This document shows, one piece after another, positions 58,903 to 64,000 of a DNA stretch of 64,000 nt. Each line of letters begins with the position of its first letter. Within the stretch, counting starts at the first letter, position 1. Position numbers and translations under genes: made by a program. The stretch is from Phycisphaerales bacterium (GTDB lineage Bacteria > Planctomycetota > Phycisphaerae > UBA1845): positions 1-64,000 of the forward strand of contig JACKHG010000010.1 in the NCBI GenBank assembly GCA_020639115.1, in the 5' to 3' direction. Below the pieces are notes generated by a model. That model ran no database searches, was not told the DNA's origin, and was given only the letters and a program-made list of their open reading frames with translations.

Positions 58903-60102
58903 ATGCCCCAGCGTTCCCCCCGGCTGTTCGGCATCGTCTTGCTCACCCTGACCGTTCTCGCGATGGCCGTTCCGGCGCTGGCGTACAAGCCCTACCGCGT
59001 GTACACGCACGACCAGGCGCAGCAGGCGATGCGCGTGGCCCAACTGGAGTGCAAGCCGCTCGTGCTGCACTTCGTACCCACGGCTGCCCAGGTGGACGAG
59101 CAGATCCGCGCGTACTACAGCATTCGCAGCCCGATCTCGCGCTACGACCTGGACCGCGTGATCGTTGTGGTCATCCCGCGGGATCGCTACCCGGATTTCG
59201 CCGACTCGATGGGGATCGACGACGCCGGCGGGCTGCGCACCGTCTCGCCCTACGCGCTGAACGGCACGGATCGCTTCAGCCTCACCACGGCCCGCATGAC
59301 GGTCGAGATGCGCCGCGGCGTGATATGAGGGGTCTCCCCTTTGCGCGGCCGGTTCGGTCGCGAGCGCACGTGGGAAATCACGCACGGGCCGAGTTCCACC
59401 GAGGCGGGTCGGGGCCAAACGCCCGAGACGGATGGTGATGCGGAGGCCCCTACGCCCAAGCTCACTCAGCCGAGCGTGCCCTACCCCCGCTGGAACCGGG
59501 AGGCGTGCGGCCCCACCGAAACGTACATCCGCAAGTACGAGATGCTTCCGGCGATAAAGGCCCGCAAGTACTTCCACGAGAGCGCCGTGCGTTTCGAGGA
59601 CTTCGCAGCCGAGGAATTTCTGCCGGTTCTGGATATCCCGCGGGCCGGCGACCTGATCCTGCTGTCGGCCGTGACGTACGTGGCCACGCGGGCTGTTGAA
59701 GGACACGAGGCGCAGCTTCGCGAGATCTTCGTGACGCCGCGGTCGGGCGCCGGGGGCCGGGACATCCACCGGGCGTGCCTGGACGGGCTCGTGGCGACCA
59801 CGCAGGATCGCACCGCGCTGGCGCGGTTCCTGGCCGAGGTCGGGTCCCAGGCTGACCCCCCACCGGGGCGCAGCCTCTGCATCGACGGTCTGCGTCGCCT
59901 TCAGCCCGAAGCGAACGACGCGATGTTCGCGTTGCTGGCCCAGGAGGAAGACCCGCATCAGCGCCGGCGGTTGGCGGTGCTGGTCCAGCGAGTGACGCGC
60001 GAACGATCGCCCGAGCCGCTGCGGTTCTGGTCGGAGGAAACGAGCGGAAAGGCGATTACAGCCGCAATTGACACATGGCGGGCAGCGGTAAACACCCCAT
60101 GA
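58903..60102 (+). pseudogene. Secreted paralogue of unknown function with an in-frame TGA
   Basis: The frame reads 141 residues from MPQRSPRL (signal peptide, then KPYRVYTHDQAQQAMRVAQ) to a TGA at 59326-59328. After four more codons in the same frame it continues colinearly with the intact paralogue (LRGRFGRERTWEI against LRAQFSREKLWKF) to TAA-type termination at 60102. No indel is needed; only the TGA interrupts 400 codons. The intact neighbour at 60228 has Thr at that position. This suggests a nonsense mutation in a tandem duplicate. Selenocysteine is unlikely because the paralogue does not have Cys there. AGGAGG precedes the ATG; a TATAAT box is upstream. Confidence 0.78.
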
Positions 60103-60171
60103 CCCCCGCCGGCTGGCCGGAATGCCGGCGCGCTCTGGAGATTTCGCCATTCCTGCCGGAGGACGATGGGG

Positions 60172-60177
60172 TATAAT
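60172..60177 (+). promoter_or_regulatory. TATAAT -10 box before the second secreted paralogue
   Basis: An exact TATAAT within GGGGTATAATC, a copy of the upstream paralogue's promoter core, about 50 bases before the start codon. Confidence 0.55.
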
Positions 60178-60227
60178 CAAGCCTAGAAGTGCCGCTTACA
60201 ATCACACCGAATACAGGGAGGCTGACC

Positions 60228-61445
60228 ATGCCCGTGCGTCCCAGCACTCTTGCAGCCCTGCTGATATCGGCGTTCGCGTGGCCTGCCGTTGCCGGACAAC
60301 CGCACTACCGGGTCTACAATGACGACCAAGCCCCGGAGGCGCTCCGCGTCGCCCAGCGGGAGTGCAAGCCGCTGGTGCTGCACTTCGTGCCCACCGAGAA
60401 GGACGCAGCCAACCAGCGCCGGGAATACTACGGCCCGCACAGCCCAATTCCCCGCGAGGATCTGGAGCGGATGGTCGTGGTGATTATCCCCAAGGACCGG
60501 TACCCCGACTTCGCACGCCAGATGGGCATCCAGGATGCCGGCGGCATCCGCACCGTCTCGCCCTACGAGTTCACGTTCACCGACCGCTGGAGCCTCACCA
60601 CGGTGAAGGAGTCCAAGCAGTGGCGTCAGTTCTCGGGCACGGTCACGCAGCAGCTACGGGCGCAGTTCAGCCGCGAGAAACTATGGAAATTCCCATCGGC
60701 GGTGGACTACGACATCGACATTATCCCTATCAAGTACCTGGAGACCAACGAGCCCGGGCCGATCAAACTCAACCGCTACCTGCTCCTCGATCAGCCCCGG
60801 CCGCGTTTCAGTTGCGACATCTGGGTCCGGGTGGACGTAGGGGGCGTGGTCATCTGCCGGCAACGGCAGGCGCTACCGGCAAGGGAGGCGCGCGATTACT
60901 TCCGGGAATCGGCCCGCGAGTTCGACGACTACGCCGCTGACCGTTTTCCGAAGGTTCTCAACGAGCCGCGCGCAGGCGAACTCGCCCTGCTCGCCGGCGC
61001 GGCGTACGTCGCCACCCGGCAGGTGCCCGGCTATGAAGCACAACTGAAAGAGCTCTTCACGACGCGTCTGGACGGCAAGTTCGCGGACGACATCCACGAA
61101 GCGTGCCTAGAGGGCCTGCTCGCCACGACCGAGGATCGCCGAAGCCTCGCGCGCTTCCTGGCCTATGTCGGGTCGCAACCTGATCCCGCGGCCAAACGCC
61201 ATCTCTGTATCGACGGACTGCGTCGCCTGCAGCCCGAAGCAACCGAGGAGATGTTTGCCTATCTTGGTCGGAGCACGAACGGAGTTCATCGCCGGCGCCT
61301 GGCGTGGCTGATCCAGACCGTCACGCGGACACGTTCGCCGCAGCCGCTGCGCTTTTGGCGGGTTGTTTCCGATTGCGACATGATCGAGGACACCATCGCC
61401 GAGTGGCTCGGGCAAGTCGATGCCGAAGTCTCCAAGGGCCATTAA
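60228..61445 (+). CDS. Secreted protein of unknown function (intact paralogue)
   Basis: A 405-residue exported protein; the signal peptide ends near AVAGQ. Residues about 25-125 (LRVAQRECKPLVLHFVPTEKD; MVVVIIPKDRYPDFARQMGI; DAGGIRTVSPYEF) look like a small alpha/beta domain, possibly thioredoxin-like, though no CxxC is present. The C-terminal half is helical and resembles HEAT-type or TPR packing (ARDYFRESAREFDDYA; VATRQVPGYEAQLKELF). I do not recognise the family. GGGAGG precedes the ATG. It is a tandem duplicate of the gene at 58903, with its own promoter copy. The next genes are an ECF sigma factor and a kinase. Confidence 0.75.
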   Translation: MPVRPSTLAALLISAFAWPAVAGQPHYRVYNDDQAPEALRVAQRECKPLVLHFVPTEKDAANQRREYYGPHSPIPREDLERMVVVIIPKDRYPDFARQMGIQDAGGIRTVSPYEFTFTDRWSLTTVKESKQWRQFSGTVTQQLRAQFSREKLWKFPSAVDYDIDIIPIKYLETNEPGPIKLNRYLLLDQPRPRFSCDIWVRVDVGGVVICRQRQALPAREARDYFRESAREFDDYAADRFPKVLNEPRAGELALLAGAAYVATRQVPGYEAQLKELFTTRLDGKFADDIHEACLEGLLATTEDRRSLARFLAYVGSQPDPAAKRHLCIDGLRRLQPEATEEMFAYLGRSTNGVHRRRLAWLIQTVTRTRSPQPLRFWRVVSDCDMIEDTIAEWLGQVDAEVSKGH

Positions 61446-61761
61446 ACTTCTCTAAGATCGAGACAGATTGACCATTTCTGGTGCATATCCCCTGTAAAGG
61501 GGATGCCATGGTGACCAATCCAGGATTGCCAAGGGGGGTAAATACCGGATAGACTGGTTAACTGGTCGGGTTCAAGTCCTTGTCCTTGCGAAAGGACGCC
61601 GGTGCGGTTCGATGCGCGGCGTCTTCGTTATGGCCCGCGCAGCGAACGCGAAACGTGATGATGTCGAGCACGTTGTGCGCGCTGCGGAAATCACGACCTC
61701 TCCTTGGGCCGTTTCCCCGCCGCGTGCACGCCGCCTGCTCCGCACTTGAGGCTGACACGAC
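61446..61761. other. Spacer of about 315 bases before the ECF sigma gene
   Basis: No gene seen. It contains a perfect ATCCCC-tgtaaa-GGGGAT palindrome at 61487-61504 and a small GTCCTT-gcga-AAGGAC hairpin at 61581-61596. The former lies soon after the secreted protein's stop and might terminate it or serve as an operator. Confidence 0.55.
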
Positions 61762-62346
61762 TTGGCCGGGCACGACCACAACACCACCCACCGCCCCGTC
61801 ACGCGGCTGCTCCAACGCGCCGGTGACGGCGACGCGTCTGCCCGCGATCAGCTCTGGCACGTCGTATACGCCGAGCTCAAGCAGATCGCGGCATACCAAC
61901 TCGCGGCCGAGCACGGCGACGTCACGCTGGCCCCCACCGTACTGGTTCACGAGGCGTTCCTGCGCCTGGTCGGCGCCGACGGACGGTTCGAGAACCGCCG
62001 GCACTTCTTCGCAGCCGCGGCGCGCGCGATGCGTCGGATTCGCATTGACGACGCCCGCCGGCGCAAGCGCCAGAAACGCGGCGGCGGCGTGAACCTGTCC
62101 CCCCTCGGGGACGAGCCCCCCGATCTCAACGATGACGCAGACACGGTCCTGGCGGTGGACGAAGTGCTCGACCGGCTGCGCGATATTGATCCGCGTAAAC
62201 ATGAGGTGGTGGAGCTGCGTTATTTCGCGGGCCTGACGGTGGACGAAACAGCCGCGGCGATGGGCATATCCGCGCGAACGGTGAACGTCGACTGGCGTTT
62301 CGCCCGCGCATGGCTCCACCGCGAGCTGGTCGGAACGTTCAGTTAG
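61762..62346 (+). CDS. ECF-type sigma factor
   Basis: A 194-residue extracytoplasmic-function sigma factor. Region 2 shows ARDQLWHVVYAELKQIAAYQ and VLVHEAFLRLV, region 4 shows LDRLRDIDPRKHEVVELRYFAGLTVDE-type sequence with the helix-turn-helix ETAAAMGISARTVNVDWRFARAWLHRE. The Arg-rich loop RRIRIDDARRRKRQKRG in between is typical of the planctomycete ECF families that are encoded beside Ser/Thr kinases. The next gene, 37 bases on, is such a kinase, and likely controls it in place of an anti-sigma factor. The start is a TTG with a weak GAGG upstream. Confidence 0.88.
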   Translation: MAGHDHNTTHRPVTRLLQRAGDGDASARDQLWHVVYAELKQIAAYQLAAEHGDVTLAPTVLVHEAFLRLVGADGRFENRRHFFAAAARAMRRIRIDDARRRKRQKRGGGVNLSPLGDEPPDLNDDADTVLAVDEVLDRLRDIDPRKHEVVELRYFAGLTVDETAAAMGISARTVNVDWRFARAWLHRELVGTFS

Positions 62347-62383
62347 GCGGGGGTAGTCGGCTGGCAACCGGCCCTGCACGGCG

Positions 62384-64000
62384 ATGACCTCAGATCACTG
62401 GCAACGCGTCATGACGTTGTTCGAGGCGGCTGCGGAGTATGCGCCGCGCGAGCGAAGTGCCTTCCTTGCGCGGGAGTGTGCGGAAGACGGCGCGCTGCGC
62501 CACGAGGTTGAATCGCTGCTCGCGCACGATGCAGCCGCGGACTGCTGCTTCCTCGAGCCCGCGGAGCCGCCCTCGATCTTTCGCCCGTCCGCGACCGTCG
62601 ACGTCGAGGCCGACGACCGGCGGATCGGCACGACCGTGGCGGGATACCGCCTGATCGAACGGATCGCGTCGGGGGGCATGGGCACGGTCTATCGCGCCCG
62701 CCAGGAGCGGCTGCAGCGCGACGTTGCATTCAAGATCGTCCGCCCGGGCCTCTCGGCAGCCGACGCGATGCGGCGTCTGGAGCACGAGGCCCGCTACCTC
62801 GCGCGGTTGCGTCACGCCAACATCGCCCAGGTGTTCGAGGCGGGGACATTCGCGGATCCCGCCTCGTGCGAGACGCTGCCCTACTTCGTGATGGAGCTGG
62901 TGGAGGGAGCCCAGCCGATCACCACGTACTGCGGCGGCGGCTCCGAGCGGCACGGGCTCGATCTGCATGCGCGGTTGACCCTTTTCCTGCAGGTCTGCGA
63001 CGCCGTGCACCACGGCCATCAGCGCGGTCTGATTCACCGCGACCTGAAGCCGGGCAACATCCTCGTCGATGCGGCTGGCCAGGTGAAGATCATCGACTTC
63101 GGCGTGGCCCGCTCGACCGACGCCGACGTCACGCTGACCACCCTGCGGTCCGACTCCAACCAACTGGTCGGGACGCTGCAGTACATGAGCCCCGAGCAGT
63201 GTGCAGCCGACGCCGGCGACCTGGACGTGCGCAGCGACGTGTACTCGCTGGGCGTCGTGCTCTACGAGCTGGTCTGCGAGCGGCTGCCGTATGATCTGCG
63301 GCGGGCATCGATCTGCCAGGCAGCTCGGCTCGTGTGCGACCAGCAACCCGACGCCCCGCGCAGCATCAATCGGAAGATTCCGCGCGACCTCGAGGCTATC
63401 CTGCTCAAGTGCCTCGCCAAAGACCGCACGCGACGATACCAGTCCGCCGCCCAGCTCGCCGACGACGTGCGGCGCCACATGCTCGGGGAGTCGATCACGG
63501 CCCGCAGCCCGGGGGCCCTGCATCGCATGAGCCGGTGGGCGGCGCGACACGCGGTGGCAGCCACGTTCGCCGCTTGCACGCTGGTCGCCAGCGTAATCGT
63601 GGGGCTCACGTTCCTCTTCGTCTGGTACCTCAGCCTGAGGCCGGAGCGCATCGAGATCAGCGCGGACCAGCGTACGGCGCGGCTCGTCACGATCAGCGAC
63701 CATGTGCTGCACGCGTGGGAGGTGCGCGGGGCGGGGTTGATTGGTGGGGCTGCCCTGGTTCACCGTCCGGCGGCCTGGGGCGGGGGCAAGTTGGCTGTGC
63801 TGGCCTGCTCGTACGCCACGGCGCTTCCCTACGGGAATGACCTCGCGGCTTTCGACGTGAAGGATCCCGACACGCCGCTGTGGTATCGCGGGGTGCGCGA
63901 TGCGGACATTCCGGCTGACTGGAGGGCGCGGCGCGGATACACCGCGACGGAGTTCACCTGCCAGAGCTTCTGGGTCGAGGACGTCTTCGTGGATGACGCC
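62384..64000 (+). CDS. Membrane Ser/Thr protein kinase, C-terminus outside the window
   Basis: The first 539 codons of a Hanks-type kinase, cut by the window end. The glycine loop is SGGMGTVYRA near residues 96-105, the ATP lysine is Lys117 (AFKIV), the catalytic loop is HRDLKPGNIL with Asp220, DFGVAR is the metal loop, and GTLQYMSPEQ the activation segment. A transmembrane helix lies at about 390-415. The rest, which would be outside the cytoplasm, is of unknown type so far. An N-terminal helical region (residues 1-60) resembles the planctomycete kinase leader. It is paired with the ECF sigma factor just upstream, which suggests that it regulates that factor. Confidence 0.9.
   Translation, partial: MTSDHWQRVMTLFEAAAEYAPRERSAFLARECAEDGALRHEVESLLAHDAAADCCFLEPAEPPSIFRPSATVDVEADDRRIGTTVAGYRLIERIASGGMGTVYRARQERLQRDVAFKIVRPGLSAADAMRRLEHEARYLARLRHANIAQVFEAGTFADPASCETLPYFVMELVEGAQPITTYCGGGSERHGLDLHARLTLFLQVCDAVHHGHQRGLIHRDLKPGNILVDAAGQVKIIDFGVARSTDADVTLTTLRSDSNQLVGTLQYMSPEQCAADAGDLDVRSDVYSLGVVLYELVCERLPYDLRRASICQAARLVCDQQPDAPRSINRKIPRDLEAILLKCLAKDRTRRYQSAAQLADDVRRHMLGESITARSPGALHRMSRWAARHAVAATFAACTLVASVIVGLTFLFVWYLSLRPERIEISADQRTARLVTISDHVLHAWEVRGAGLIGGAALVHRPAAWGGGKLAVLACSYATALPYGNDLAAFDVKDPDTPLWYRGVRDADIPADWRARRGYTATEFTCQSFWVEDVFVDDA

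Noticed and set aside
59326..59328. Selenocysteine insertion at the in-frame TGA
   Set aside because: The paralogue has Thr, not Cys, at this site and no SECIS-like hairpin with a known pattern was seen just downstream.
61558..61585. GGTCGGGTTCAAGTCC, similar to a tRNA T-arm
   Set aside because: The T-stem does not pair and no acceptor, D or anticodon arms are present.

Overview
The window reads as chromosomal DNA of a GC-rich member of the Planctomycetota, probably a Phycisphaerae-like lineage. No single marker proves this. The picture comes from a FTLIELL-type pseudopilin remnant, a secreted glycosidase with a dockerin-like EF-hand tail, an ECF sigma factor next to a Ser/Thr kinase, small membrane proteins ending in a CxxC...CxECG zinc ribbon, a long L17, and many lipoproteins. 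I saw no tRNA, rRNA, CRISPR array, transposase or phage gene.

Layout. 0-5.6 kb: the 3' end of metG, a di-heme cytochrome lipoprotein, arsC, and ispF-cysS. 5.7-12.5 kb: accessory genes (FAD monooxygenase, PAS/HWE histidine kinase, a CDF metal exporter divergent from an ArsR-like regulator, a two-DTG aspartic protease with PDZ, and a fungal-type cytosine deaminase). 12.6-17 kb: the rpsP-trmD-rplS operon without rimM, then waaA and pyrB on overlapping divergent promoters. 17-23 kb: a soluble histidine kinase, two methyltransferases, a thrombospondin-3 lipoprotein, and rpmE-prfA. 23.3-24.9 kb: a decaying patch with a frame-broken pseudopilin and a zinc-ribbon membrane protein cut by TAG. 25-36 kb: a GH57 glycosidase with CBM25 and dockerin-like modules, an FKBP lipoprotein, tatD, yraN, a PmoA-like protein, a TPR lipoprotein, yacL-ispD, and a saccharopine dehydrogenase-like protein.

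36.7-53.1 kb: a nearly complete S10-spc-alpha ribosomal superoperon on the minus strand (rpsJ to rplQ, including secY, map, rpmJ and rpoA), started by a consensus-like promoter at 53082-53109. The rpsD, infA, rpmD and adk genes are absent from their usual places. 53.2-64 kb: a HExxH peptidase lipoprotein, trxB, a three-gene DUF488-DUF488-dual-OB cassette of lower GC, a P1 peptidase, a tandem pair of secreted proteins of unknown function (one with an in-frame TGA), an ECF sigma factor, and a Ser/Thr kinase running off the end.

Two themes stand out. The first is the compact, translationally coupled DUF488-DUF488-dual-OB cassette (55.75-57.53 kb). It has its own apparently leaderless promoter and looks like a transferred nucleic-acid-modification or conflict module. 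The second is a set of short repeated DNA phrases in the spacers, and in one case inside the essential gene cysS, where a palindromic core is doubled as two in-frame 14-codon units. The same core recurs at the 3' end of the GH57 gene and at 36.7 kb. All functions are read from sequence motifs and memory of the families; no search was run.
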